Notes: a model not told the origin generated them from the sequence alone. DNA of 64,000 nucleotides from Cognataquiflexum nitidum (GCF_022538055.1 NZ_JAKZAM010000006.1:62001-126000), one strand, 5' to 3'; shown: positions 35,136 to 44,067, counted from the stretch's first letter. Made by a program: numbers and translations.

Positions 35136-36122
35136 TTAAAGAATGGTTTTAAAAAACCGCTGACAATTTTTAAAAGCTAATTTTTCCAATTGCTCTTGAG
35201 GAAGGAGATCCGACAATTCATCCAAAAAGGAAGGATATTTGGAGGCATCCTCGACCAAAGGAAAGTAAAACGGATGGCGCTTTTTATCTGGGAAATCCTT
35301 GGTATAGAAAAAATCCGCACCGAAACAGAGACAGTCCTCCCCACCGATTTCAATTCCGTGTAGGATATGGTCGATGATCGTTTCAGGATTTTTATCATCC
35401 AAAAATGCCCTCAGAAAGTTGATGCCGATGATTCCTTTCCTCCTGATTACCTCTTGGGCAAATTCATCCGTAAGGTTCCTCTTATGCTTCCAAATGCTCC
35501 TCATGTTGGAATGGCTTGCGATGACAGGGATATGAAGTTTGTTGGTATCGATGTGCTTCAGTATTCCTTCAGCCAATAAATCGGAGGTATGCGACAGGTC
35601 GATGGCGATGTTCCTGCCTGAGATATAATCCAAGATCTTCTTTCCGTCATCTTTGAGGCCGATGCCTTCGGTGTAATTGCCGCCTCCAAACCTGTTTTCG
35701 GTATGGTGGGTAAGGCTGATATAAACGATTTTGGAAGTCAGCTTGATCAGATTTTCCAATTGTTCAAAGGCAGCTGCGATCGGTGCTTTCTCATCTGCCA
35801 ATCCTGCAGCATTTTCCACCGCTGCGATCAGACCGATCTTACTGTCCAAATCCATGCTTTCCAAAAAACCTTTGTCCACCTGAGAAACGTCCTTTGCGAA
35901 ATCTTTGAGCATCATCCTGTACTTTTCTGCTTGGCGGGTAGCGGATTCCATGCTTCCTGCAGCGACATCGGTATAGATGGCGCAGACCTGCATTTTGACA
36001 TTTCCTTTTTTCAACAAAGGCAGCGCACAGGCAATGTCGCTGGATTTGTCAGGAGCTGCATTTGGGATTTTGGCCAGGTAAGAAAGGATGTCGCAATGGG
36101 TATCGATGATGGGAAGATTCAT
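35136..36122 (-). CDS. Membrane dipeptidase (peptidase M19 family)
   Basis: The 328-residue cytoplasmic-looking protein has the M19 renal-dipeptidase pattern: THCD at the start for the two-metal site, ENAAGL, LTHHTENRFGGGN, IDLSHTSD, ASHSNMRSIWKHKRN and the late FGADFF strand. These enzymes cleave dipeptides, including those with a D-residue at the C-terminal side. With the dipeptide epimerase and M14 peptidase 3-5 kb away it suggests processing of peptides from the wall or diet. No signal peptide is visible, unlike secreted homologues. Confidence 0.9.
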   Translation of the reverse strand: MNLPIIDTHCDILSYLAKIPNAAPDKSSDIACALPLLKKGNVKMQVCAIYTDVAAGSMESATRQAEKYRMMLKDFAKDVSQVDKGFLESMDLDSKIGLIAAVENAAGLADEKAPIAAAFEQLENLIKLTSKIVYISLTHHTENRFGGGNYTEGIGLKDDGKKILDYISGRNIAIDLSHTSDLLAEGILKHIDTNKLHIPVIASHSNMRSIWKHKRNLTDEFAQEVIRRKGIIGINFLRAFLDDKNPETIIDHILHGIEIGGEDCLCFGADFFYTKDFPDKKRHPFYFPLVEDASKYPSFLDELSDLLPQEQLEKLAFKNCQRFFKTIL

Positions 36123-36241
36123 AAATCAGAAGGATTGAAACTCAAAGTAAGGCATAAAATGAGAGTTTTTTTATACTTTTAAAATTCATTCCTGTTGAAA
36201 ACCAATGCAGGTCTACCGCTGTTCTTTCCTTTTTAGAGTCG

Positions 36242-36289
36242 ACTTCCAGCTTGATATCAACCAATATCAAATATCAATGAATATCAGGT
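36242..36289. repeat. ATATCAA-rich dispersed repeat, copy 1
   Basis: gacttccagc..ccaatatcaaatatca..gaatatc recurs with small changes at 46592-46642 (aacttccag..ccaatatcaaatatccatc). Both copies follow a coding region closely. Confidence 0.65.
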
Positions 36290-36357
36290 AGAAAAAGATT
36301 CAAGTTCAAAACTAATTTGCAGCCAAATCGAGTGCATATTTAAAAAACAAAAAAATA

Positions 36358-36870
36358 ATGCCAATTTCAAAGCCTATCAATTTTCAAAAGTGGATCGAAG
36401 AAAATCGCCATCTACTCAAACCGCCTATCGGAAATCAGGTCATCTACCAAGGCAATGATGATTTTATCGTCATGGTCGTCGGCGGGCCCAATTCCAGGAA
36501 AGACTTCCACTATGACGAGGGCGAGGAATTTTTTTATCAGATCGAAGGCGATATCACCTTGAAGGTTGTGGATGAAGGCGAGGTAAAGGATGTGCAGATC
36601 AAAGAAGGTGAAATGTTTTTGCTTCCGGCTAGGATGCCCCATTCACCAAGAAGACCGGCCAATACAATCGGGTTGGTTTTTGAGCGGTATCGCAGAGCGG
36701 GCGAAAAAGATGGATTTATCTGGCACTGTGAAAACTGCGGCAACAAGCTCTATGAGGAATATGCCGAAATCACCGATATCGTCAACCAACTTCCTCCCAT
36801 CATGGAGCGGTTTTGGAATAATCCTGATCATACCACTTGTAAGAAATGTGGGACGGTGATGCAAAAATGA
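36358..36870 (+). CDS. nbaC: 3-hydroxyanthranilate 3,4-dioxygenase
   Basis: The enzyme opens the ring of 3-hydroxyanthranilate, giving the precursor of quinolinate and NAD. The 170-residue protein has the cupin iron site H51, E57 (FHYDEGEEFFYQ) and H95 (MPHSPRRP), and the bacterial-type C-terminal rubredoxin-like site with C124-x2-C127 and C161-x2-C164 for a structural iron. It works with kynU and kmo, which lie 33 kb away. The neighbouring genes on both sides are unrelated to the pathway. Confidence 0.95.
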   Translation: MPISKPINFQKWIEENRHLLKPPIGNQVIYQGNDDFIVMVVGGPNSRKDFHYDEGEEFFYQIEGDITLKVVDEGEVKDVQIKEGEMFLLPARMPHSPRRPANTIGLVFERYRRAGEKDGFIWHCENCGNKLYEEYAEITDIVNQLPPIMERFWNNPDHTTCKKCGTVMQK

Positions 36871-36907
36871 TTGACTCAATTTCTATATTCATGTTGGAAG
36901 GTGCAGC

Positions 36908-37405
36908 CTAAAAATTCAGCTCCCCATGTTCATTGTCCTTATATAAAATCAAACTTTTGGGACTTTTTTCCAGATAAAAGTTGATGATGTTTTGCTGGCT
37001 TTCAAAATTGGAGATCAGAATCTCATTTTTGATTTCCACTTTTTTGGGAACAGGTACACCTGTTGCTTCCAAATAGAACCAAGCCGCTTCCTCCTCTATT
37101 TCATAACCCAGATAGCTGAGGTTTGCTTTTTGACCATTGACCTTGATTTCATTTTTCTCCAAAAGGTAAGCTTGCACCATTTTCTCTAGGTCAGCCTTAT
37201 TTTTTGGATTCAGGAAATCCACTTTGGTGTTGAATTTTTCGCTCAACACTATTTCCAGATCATCCCAAAAAATCTTTTGGGCGATCTCAAGACTTTGGTT
37301 GGTGGGATTAAAGCGGATTTCTGTCAGACTGATGTAGAAGGGATGAAATAAAGACTTCCAACCCAAAAAGAATATGAAAATGTAATTGAATTGCATTTGG
37401 CTCAC
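36908..37405 (-). CDS. DUF6702 family protein
   Basis: The 165-residue protein starts with a short hydrophobic leader and then HPFYISLTEIRFNPTNQSLEI and IAQKIFWDDLEIVLSEKFN, the DUF6702 signatures. These proteins accompany a HupE-like membrane protein and an M1 peptidase in many Bacteroidota, as here, although this gene points the other way. The leader suggests export or membrane attachment. A second in-frame ATG three codons in is possible as the start. Function is unknown. Confidence 0.85.
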   Translation of the reverse strand: MSQMQFNYIFIFFLGWKSLFHPFYISLTEIRFNPTNQSLEIAQKIFWDDLEIVLSEKFNTKVDFLNPKNKADLEKMVQAYLLEKNEIKVNGQKANLSYLGYEIEEEAAWFYLEATGVPVPKKVEIKNEILISNFESQQNIINFYLEKSPKSLILYKDNEHGELNF

Positions 37406-37485
37406 TATATTTTATTTTCTTTGCAAATTAGACAGAAATAAAATAGCCTAGTGCGCCTTTTGGGCACAAATTTTAAAAAACGCAA

Positions 37486-38067
37486 ATGGGACAGTTTCAG
37501 TTGTATTTTCAGTTAGGGATTCAACATATATTGGATTTAAAAGGATTTGACCATATCCTCTTCGTGGTGGCGCTTTGTGCGATCTATGTGACGAGGGATT
37601 GGAAAAAAATTCTGATTTTGGTTACCGCATTCACTATTGGTCACTCCATTACCTTGGCTTTGGCGACTTTAAAGTTGGTAAAAGTCAATTCCGATTGGAT
37701 CGAATTTCTGATTCCTGTGACTATAGCAGTGACCGCTCTGAGCAATATTTTCAGCCCAAAACCAAGTTCTGGACGAGGCATACAGATCAATTATGTATTT
37801 GCGCTGTTATTTGGATTGATCCATGGCTTGGGTTTTTCCAATTACCTCAGATCTTTATTGGGTAAAGAAGCTTCCATATTTCAGCCGCTATTGGCTTTTA
37901 ATATTGGTTTAGAAGTAGGACAGTTGGTCATTGTTGCTATTGCTGTAGTCATTTCGGGGCTCCTTGTAGGGATAGTTGGTGTCAACAGAAAAGATTGGGC
38001 ATTGGTTGTTTCTTCCGTGATTTTGGGAATGGCCGTCATGATGATGATCGACACTAAGTTTTGGTAG
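37486..38067 (+). CDS. HupE/UreJ-like membrane protein
   Basis: The 193-residue protein has six hydrophobic helices and the family motifs GIQHILDLKGFDHILFV, ILVTAFTIGHSITLALA and LFGLIHGLGFSNYL with conserved histidines. HupE/UreJ relatives have been linked to nickel transport, but in this DUF6702-HupE-M1 setting no nickel enzyme is near, so metal specificity is unclear. It lies divergently 81 bases from the DUF6702 gene and 220 bases before the M1 peptidase. Confidence 0.85.
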   Translation: MGQFQLYFQLGIQHILDLKGFDHILFVVALCAIYVTRDWKKILILVTAFTIGHSITLALATLKLVKVNSDWIEFLIPVTIAVTALSNIFSPKPSSGRGIQINYVFALLFGLIHGLGFSNYLRSLLGKEASIFQPLLAFNIGLEVGQLVIVAIAVVISGLLVGIVGVNRKDWALVVSSVILGMAVMMMIDTKFW

Positions 38068-38155
38068 CCAAAATTATATTTGCCTTTGGTAAAAATTTAA
38101 ATTGAGCATTCACAAAAAAAGTATTAATTGGATCTTGGATTACCAAATCGTGTTG

Positions 38156-38230
38156 CGTCATTCTGAACCGTAGCTTGCGAAGGCGAAGAATCTTTAAAAA
38201 AAGTGACTCTTCGCTACACTCAGAGTGACG
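38156..38230. repeat. CGTCATTCTGA-type inverted repeat
   Basis: A dispersed intergenic inverted repeat: CGTCATTCTGA...GAAGAATCT pairs with GACTCTTCGCTACACTCAGAGTGACG across an A-rich loop. Halves of the same family occur at 40661-40695 and 51479-51506. Confidence 0.75.
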
Positions 38231-38289
38231 GCTCCCGACGATGACTTCATTGGAATCCAGGTTTCGCCCATTTCAGTACAAAAATCATT

Positions 38290-40626
38290 ATGAAAAGAAT
38301 CTTATCAGCAGCAATTATTGCTTTTAGCTTAATGCTCTCCCTGCCCGCTTTGGCACAATGGTCAGAGCAAAACCATGCAGAGCGTTTTGAGCAACTCGGC
38401 CCCATGCTCCGCAGTCCAAATGTGTACCGCACTGCATCCGGTGCTCCAGGACACCAATATTGGCAACAAAAAGCCGATCACGAAATCCAAGTGGAACTGA
38501 ATGACGAAAACCAATCCATCAAAGGTTGGCAGAAAGTCACGTATTACAACAACTCCCCTGACCCGCTCAAATACCTTTGGATCCAATTGGATCAAAACGA
38601 AAGAGCAAAAGATTCCAATACTCCGAAAATTGCACAAAGCAATATCAATGACAGGATGAACCTCCGTCAATTGGAAGGGATTCTTTGGCATGACCTGGAT
38701 TTGGGGTATAAAATCCTTTCTGTGAAAGACCTTTCCGGAAAAGATATTCCAATCACCATCGTCAAAACCATGATGCGTGTGGATTTGCCACAGCCTCTGA
38801 TGCCTGGTCAGAAGACTGAATTTACAATGGACTGGACTTTCAATATCCATGACAGGATGAGCTTCATCGGCGGACGTCCGGGATATGAGTATTTTGAAAA
38901 AGACGGAAACTACCTCTACACAATGGCGGAATGGTTTCCAAGAATGGCTGTTTACTCAGATTTCCAAGGATGGCAGCACAAGCAATTCGTCGGAAGAGGA
39001 GAATTTGCTTTGACATTTGGAGATTACAAAGTGAAGATCACCGTTCCTGCTGACCACATGGTGGGTTCTACCGGGGTTTTGCAAAATGCGGACAAAGTAC
39101 TCAGCGCAACAGAACTCGACCGTTGGAAAACAGCACAGAAGACTTTTGACACACCTGTGGTCATCCGTACCCAAGCAGAAGCTGAAAAATTAGAAAAGAC
39201 CAAAGCCAAGGACAAAAAAACCTGGGAATTCCATGCTGAAAATGTGAGGGATTTTGCCTGGACTTCTTCCCGTAAATTTATCTGGGATGCCATGGCTGTG
39301 AAGCAAGGCGGCAATGAAGTTATGGCCATGTCTTACTATGCCAAAGAAGCCAATCCGCTTTGGGGACAGTATTCCACCAAAGTGGTAGCCCATACACTCA
39401 AATCTTATTCTGCTAGAACTTTTGATTATCCATACCCTGTGGCGATCTCCGTGGAGGCAACCAATGGCATGGAATATCCGATGATCTGCTTCAACTACGG
39501 CCGTCCCGATGCGGACGGCACCTATTCTGATGCAGTAAAATACGGCATGATTTCCGTGATCATCCACGAAGTGGGACACAATTACTTCCCGATGATCGTC
39601 AACTCAGACGAAAGACAGTGGTCTTGGATGGATGAAGGTTTGAATACTTTCATGCAGTTCCTAGCCGAACAGGAGTGGGACAGAGATTATCCATCAAGAA
39701 GAGGTCCTGCCCATAAAATCGCTCCATACATGGCGAGTGAAAAAAGCACCCTCGAGCCGATCATGACCAACTCAGAAAACATCATCCAATTTGGACCAAA
39801 TGCGTATGCAAAACCTGCAACGGCATTGAACATCCTAAGAGAGACCATTATGGGCCGCGAGCTTTTTGACTTTGCTTATCAGGAATATGCGACACGTTGG
39901 ATGTTCAAGCACCCGACTCCGGATGATTTCTTCAGGACGATGGAAGATGCCTCAGGAGTGGATTTGGACTGGTTTTGGAGAGGTTGGTTCTATGGCACTG
40001 AGCCGGTGGATATTTCTTTGGAAACGGTAAACTGGTACAAACTCGACAACAGGACTCCTGCTGAGAAAAAGGCGGACCAAAAGAAAGCTTTTGACAAAGA
40101 GGAAACTTATATCAGCAAAGAGTACAACCAAAAAGACATTCCGCAAACTGTGGTGGAAGCGGATCCAAGTACAAAAGACTTTTACAATTCATACAACCCT
40201 TTTTCTGTAACTCCTGAAGATGAAAAGGCTTACAAGGATTTCATGGCAAGCCTTAATCCAAAGGAAAAAGAATTGGTCAACTCAGGCATGAATTTCTACG
40301 AAATGAAATTCAAGAATGTGGGTGGATTGGTAATGCCTTTGATCATCCAATTCAACTATACAGACGGAACTTCTGAGGTCGAAAGAATCCCTGCAGAAAT
40401 CTGGAGATTGAATGAATCTGAGGTCAGCAAGGTTTTTGCCAAGAAAAAAGAGGTGAAAAGCATTGTCCTCGATCCGTACCGTGAGACCGCTGACATCGAC
40501 GAATCCAACAATGCCTGGCCAAGACAATATGCGCCAAGCAGGTTTGAGATGTTCAAAGGAGGAGCGGGAGTACGGGGAGCTTCAAGAGGAGATAATCCGA
40601 TGAAGAAAGCGGCTGCTAAGAAGTAA
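38290..40626 (+). CDS. Secreted M1 family metallopeptidase
   Basis: This 778-residue aminopeptidase-type protein has a signal peptide (ends LPALAQ). The zinc site is H426EVGH430 with the third ligand E449 (DEGLNTF, 18 residues later); GMEYPMI is the substrate-binding motif in place of GAMEN. The C-terminal third is a beta-rich domain, ending in a basic tail (MKKAAAKK) with GVRGASRG. M1 enzymes cut N-terminal residues; here export suggests extracellular or periplasmic peptide breakdown. It is third in the DUF6702-HupE-M1 neighbourhood. Confidence 0.93.
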   Translation: MKRILSAAIIAFSLMLSLPALAQWSEQNHAERFEQLGPMLRSPNVYRTASGAPGHQYWQQKADHEIQVELNDENQSIKGWQKVTYYNNSPDPLKYLWIQLDQNERAKDSNTPKIAQSNINDRMNLRQLEGILWHDLDLGYKILSVKDLSGKDIPITIVKTMMRVDLPQPLMPGQKTEFTMDWTFNIHDRMSFIGGRPGYEYFEKDGNYLYTMAEWFPRMAVYSDFQGWQHKQFVGRGEFALTFGDYKVKITVPADHMVGSTGVLQNADKVLSATELDRWKTAQKTFDTPVVIRTQAEAEKLEKTKAKDKKTWEFHAENVRDFAWTSSRKFIWDAMAVKQGGNEVMAMSYYAKEANPLWGQYSTKVVAHTLKSYSARTFDYPYPVAISVEATNGMEYPMICFNYGRPDADGTYSDAVKYGMISVIIHEVGHNYFPMIVNSDERQWSWMDEGLNTFMQFLAEQEWDRDYPSRRGPAHKIAPYMASEKSTLEPIMTNSENIIQFGPNAYAKPATALNILRETIMGRELFDFAYQEYATRWMFKHPTPDDFFRTMEDASGVDLDWFWRGWFYGTEPVDISLETVNWYKLDNRTPAEKKADQKKAFDKEETYISKEYNQKDIPQTVVEADPSTKDFYNSYNPFSVTPEDEKAYKDFMASLNPKEKELVNSGMNFYEMKFKNVGGLVMPLIIQFNYTDGTSEVERIPAEIWRLNESEVSKVFAKKKEVKSIVLDPYRETADIDESNNAWPRQYAPSRFEMFKGGAGVRGASRGDNPMKKAAAKK

Positions 40627-40660
40627 GCAGTCTCAGTTTGCAGTAATCAGTTTTTGATAG

Positions 40661-40695
40661 CGTCATCCTGAAGGAGGTACGACTGAAGGATCTCA
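40661..40695. repeat. CGTCATCCTGA half-repeat
   Basis: cgtcatcctgaaggaggta..gaaggatctc resembles one arm of the repeat at 38156-38230, with C for T changes. Confidence 0.5.
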
Positions 40696-40729
40696 TTAGG
40701 AAATGTTCAGTTGACCAAAAAGAAAAATG

Positions 40730-40768
40730 AAAGGGAAGCAGGTATTCAATCTGCTTCCCTTTTTTTTA
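40730..40768 (+). terminator. Terminator after the M1 peptidase
   Basis: Twelve-base arms aaagggaagcag/ctgcttcccttt around gtattcaat, followed by T run. It also sits immediately after the stop of the minus-strand higA gene and could end both. Confidence 0.85.
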
Positions 40769-40772
40769 TTTG

Positions 40773-41132
40773 TCAAACCCCCAATACAATAGAAGCATCG
40801 ATATCCAATTTCCGACTTATTTCCCTCGCTATTTTTAAAGTAGGTTCACTCTTCCCATTGAGATATTCGCTGATTCTTGAGGTACTGACACCGAGTAATT
40901 CTGAAAGATTTTTTTGATTTAAGCCCCTCTCATTCATTCGAAGCTTTATAATTTCAGAAAGTGGCGGGGCTTCAATAGCATAGTTTCTTTCTTCGTAATC
41001 CGCCACCAAATCCGAAAGTAGGTTTAATTCCAAGTATCCTTTAGCATCCTGATTTTCTATATTTTCGGGAACGGAAAGAAGCTCCTCAATTCTTTCAATA
41101 ATGGCATTATATTCTTTTTCTGTCTTGATCAT
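40773..41132 (-). CDS. higA: HigA-type antitoxin with XRE helix-turn-helix
   Basis: The 119-residue protein carries an N-terminal helical segment and a C-terminal XRE-type DNA-binding domain (LRMNERGLNQKNLSELLGVS, SRISEYLNGKSEPTLKIAREISR). HigA antitoxins neutralise HigB and repress their operon. It starts three bases after the higB stop, toxin first, antitoxin second, the normal order for this class. The window's terminator at 40.75 kb ends the pair. Confidence 0.88.
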   Translation of the reverse strand: MIKTEKEYNAIIERIEELLSVPENIENQDAKGYLELNLLSDLVADYEERNYAIEAPPLSEIIKLRMNERGLNQKNLSELLGVSTSRISEYLNGKSEPTLKIAREISRKLDIDASIVLGV

Positions 41133-41135
41133 GAT

Positions 41136-41432
41136 TCAGATATTTTGAATGTCCTTTATTTTGTCGTATTGCGCATGGGTACCAATAAATCTGATGTAAA
41201 TCTTCTGTGCATTAAATGAAATGATCGCAATTAAACGATAGGTGTTGCCTTTGATATTGAATACAAATCTTTGATTGCCAACATAGTCTACAGAATTGAA
41301 GTCTTTCTTTATATCCAACAGTGATTTCCATTCTCTTTTACTGCTCACTGAATACCAAAGGCGTAAGGGAATATCAGCGTCTGCATGTGTCTCAGAAAAT
41401 TCTTTGATCCTTTTAAAAGTTATTATACGCAT
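41136..41432 (-). CDS. higB: HigB-type mRNA interferase toxin
   Basis: The 98-residue protein matches the HigB_toxin family (RelE superfamily) that cleaves mRNA on ribosomes: IKEFSETHADADIPLRLWY, DYVGNQRFVFNIKGNTYRLI and IYIRFIGTHAQYDKI are typical. It forms a bicistron with higA. Together with the unrecognised gene at 41.8 kb, it lies in a patch that is more AT-rich by eye than the flanks, suggesting transfer. Confidence 0.88.
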   Translation of the reverse strand: MRIITFKRIKEFSETHADADIPLRLWYSVSSKREWKSLLDIKKDFNSVDYVGNQRFVFNIKGNTYRLIAIISFNAQKIYIRFIGTHAQYDKIKDIQNI

Positions 41433-41822
41433 GTATAAAAGTAAAACAAAATGTTCTAAATTTCAAAATAAAATTACAAAAAATAAAATTTATATCCTTT
41501 TTTTCAGGTGGAAAAAATACTGACTTTCCTCCCTTTGCGGAGAATGGCGATGGCACCAAGCGTAATTACATGCACCTTTTTATTTTTTTGAATTTGTAAT
41601 TCAAATGACCTGGAACTATCTTTCGTTTGAACGTATGGTTGAATAGTCCAATTGCATCCCGAGAATTTTCTTGGATGGATGGATAAAGGATAATAATTTC
41701 ATCTGTGATGGCCCGCTGGATACACCCAGTCCTAGCATCAGACGTTTGACTACGACCAAAGAAGGATTGATGGACCTTGAAATTTGCCTTTGAATATTCG
41801 ACCTCAGTAAACCTAATTCTTT
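41433..41822. other. Gap upstream of higB and the 41.8 kb gene
   Basis: This 390-bp stretch should contain the higBA promoter and the promoter of the plus-strand gene. A 70-codon minus-strand frame (41616-41828) exists but looks random and is not called. TTGAATTTGTAATTCAA at 41588-41604 is an inverted repeat that could be a regulatory site. Nothing else is recognisable. Confidence 0.4.
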
Positions 41823-42620
41823 ATGCACATAGGGCTTGGAATCACCTTACAGTCTGAAAACTCACATTTTTATGCAACTCTAAAAAACGAGGGTCTCCTT
41901 ATTTCCAGGTTATATACCATGTTGCTGAGAAAGGCCAGTATCAAGGGTGTCAATAGGATAAATATTGAATTCTCACCTAAATTCGAAAAAACGCGTTTTG
42001 ACCCATTTATGTACTCGGTTTTATCAGTTTATTGGCCTTTCCATCCAGAAGAGGATTTGGATGAAACCAACGAATTAAAAAGGTGGCATTCAATAACAAG
42101 GGAATTGTCGAAAGTCTTGCAGGAGATATTTCAAAAAAACGGTTGGGAAACCAAGGTGATCAGAGATGCTGAAAAGGCTTTGTTATCTTCTGGGTTCGAG
42201 CATCGTTTCGAACTGAAAAAAGAAGAAAGTTCTCCAAACCGAAAGCTAAGAGCGCGAGTAACCTTAAATCCAGGGCTGAATTCAAATGATATTTTTGCCG
42301 AAATATTTAAGGGAAAGGAATCGATTAAGGAAGTTTTGCTTTTTAAGCTTGACACAACTGAATTTGATTACTCAATATTGTCAAAAAAAATCAATTGGAT
42401 AAATGACACATTGGTATCTATCATCGGATTAAACGGGGAGGTAGTTTTCAAAATCAATGTTGAGGATTTCGGTGTTGAAAGAGAAATTAACCCGAAAGTG
42501 AATTCGGTAGAGTACATCAAGGAAGAGTTGTTGATTCTAGACTCAAATACACCGAAAACAATTGTGTTAAACATTCTAAAAAGGCGCCTTCCTGAGTCAT
42601 TACATAAGTTTATCGCATAA
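41823..42620 (+). CDS. Protein of unknown function beside HigBA
   Basis: The 265-residue protein has no signal peptide, membrane helix or motif I recognise. It is charged and predicted mixed alpha/beta, with segments such as RINIEFSPKFEKTRFDPF and VLSVYWPFHPEEDLDETNEL near residues 50-90, and ends in a long Ile/Leu/Lys-rich stretch (TIVLNILKRRLPESLHKFIA). Codons are AT-rich compared with ferrochelatase downstream. It neighbours a toxin-antitoxin pair, so it may be recently acquired. Function cannot be inferred. Confidence 0.65.
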   Translation: MHIGLGITLQSENSHFYATLKNEGLLISRLYTMLLRKASIKGVNRINIEFSPKFEKTRFDPFMYSVLSVYWPFHPEEDLDETNELKRWHSITRELSKVLQEIFQKNGWETKVIRDAEKALLSSGFEHRFELKKEESSPNRKLRARVTLNPGLNSNDIFAEIFKGKESIKEVLLFKLDTTEFDYSILSKKINWINDTLVSIIGLNGEVVFKINVEDFGVEREINPKVNSVEYIKEELLILDSNTPKTIVLNILKRRLPESLHKFIA

Positions 42621-42907
42621 GAATGGAGGTAGCCTAAATGGGCGACGATTGGCGATGACTCTATGCGTTTGTAATTTCCCCTTCATTTGAAATGAATTTT
42701 AATTCAATTTACCGAGAATTATCTTTCAAATGGAAGATCCTAATTTGAACTCAATTACAAATTGGTAAGGATAAAAGGGTGTAATTTCAAATAACACCCA
42801 GTACTAGTGCCATATCCCACCCACTCTTTATCCAAATCCATTGGCATTTTCCAACCAAAAGCCTGTAATTTGGTTCTCTTTAAAATTATCAAGAATTAGA
42901 AACAGAA

Positions 42908-43942
42908 ATGAGCAAAAATAAAGCGAAAATCGGCGTATTATTGGTCAACCTCGGAACTCCCGACAGTACAGCCACAGGCGATGTCAGGAAATATTTAAGG
43001 GAATTTTTGATGGATGGAAGGGTGATCGATTTTCCATTTATCCCAAGATGGGCATTGGTCAACCTCATCATCGCACCATTCCGTGCTCCAAAATCCGCAC
43101 ATGAATACCGCAAACTTTTTACCGAAAGGGGTTCACCGCTGATGTTCCATACCGTAGACCTGACAGAGAAACTCATCAAAGTCCTTGACCCTGAAAAATA
43201 CCATGTGGAATTTGCCATGCGCTATCAGACGCCAAGTATCGAACAAGGCCTGGAAAAGCTGAACAAAGCCAATGTCAAAAAAATCATCGTACTCCCGCTT
43301 TTCCCGCAATACGCTTCCGCTACCAACGGTTCTGTGGTAGACAAGGTCATGGAAATCGCACGCACCTGGCAGATCATCCCAAATATCACTTTTATCAATA
43401 ACTTCGTCGATCACCCGCTTTTTGTCCAGGCATGGACGGAATTGGGAAAAGAAATGATGGAAAAGGAAGAATACGATACTTACCTTTTTTCTTACCATGG
43501 ACTTCCGGAGCGACAGATCCGAAAAGGTTCTGTGGATGGATACTGCCAACTCAGTGACAAATGCTGTGGCAACTATACCAAGAAAAACCAGTTCTGCTAC
43601 CGGGGTCAATGCTTCCATACCACAAGATTGATCGCTGCCAAATTGGATTTGCCGGAAAATAAAGTTGTGACCTGCTTCCAGTCCCGACTCGGGAAAGACC
43701 CTTGGATCAAACCCTATACCGAAGACCTGATCAAGGAATTATCCGCAAAAGGAGTAAAAAAAGTACTCGTTTTCTCCCCGGCCTTTGTGGCGGATTGCTT
43801 GGAAACTACCGTAGAAGTAGGCGAAGAATACAAGGAGCAATTTGAAGAGCTTGGCGGTGAAAAATGGGACCTTGTTCCCAGCTTAAACTCCCGGGACACC
43901 TGGGTAGCCTGTGTCAAAGATTTGGTGGAGGAGAATTCGTAG
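42908..43942 (+). CDS. hemH: Ferrochelatase
   Basis: Ferrochelatase inserts Fe2+ into protoporphyrin IX, the last step of the protoporphyrin route to heme. The catalytic histidine is H197 in SYHGLPERQ and the matching glutamate is E299 in CLETTVE. VLLVNLGTPDS opens the protein. An internal cysteine-rich insert (CQLSDKCCGNYTKKNQFC and YRGQC) is present; similar cysteines in some bacterial ferrochelatases hold a [2Fe-2S] cluster, which may apply. It is not grouped with other heme genes here. Confidence 0.96.
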   Translation: MSKNKAKIGVLLVNLGTPDSTATGDVRKYLREFLMDGRVIDFPFIPRWALVNLIIAPFRAPKSAHEYRKLFTERGSPLMFHTVDLTEKLIKVLDPEKYHVEFAMRYQTPSIEQGLEKLNKANVKKIIVLPLFPQYASATNGSVVDKVMEIARTWQIIPNITFINNFVDHPLFVQAWTELGKEMMEKEEYDTYLFSYHGLPERQIRKGSVDGYCQLSDKCCGNYTKKNQFCYRGQCFHTTRLIAAKLDLPENKVVTCFQSRLGKDPWIKPYTEDLIKELSAKGVKKVLVFSPAFVADCLETTVEVGEEYKEQFEELGGEKWDLVPSLNSRDTWVACVKDLVEENS

Positions 43943-44067
43943 TGTGGAATTGAAAGATTGCAAAATTGAAAAATTTTAAGATTCCTTCTATCACATTGTC
44001 TTGGCTCTCGGTTCTCGTATCTTGTCTCTATTGAAAAAAAAGGACCTCCAAATAATACCTACCTTAG

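Noticed and set aside
41616-41828. A 70-codon minus-strand frame divergent from the 41.8 kb gene
   Set aside because: No signal, motif or codon pattern supports it and it overlaps the start of the plus-strand gene.
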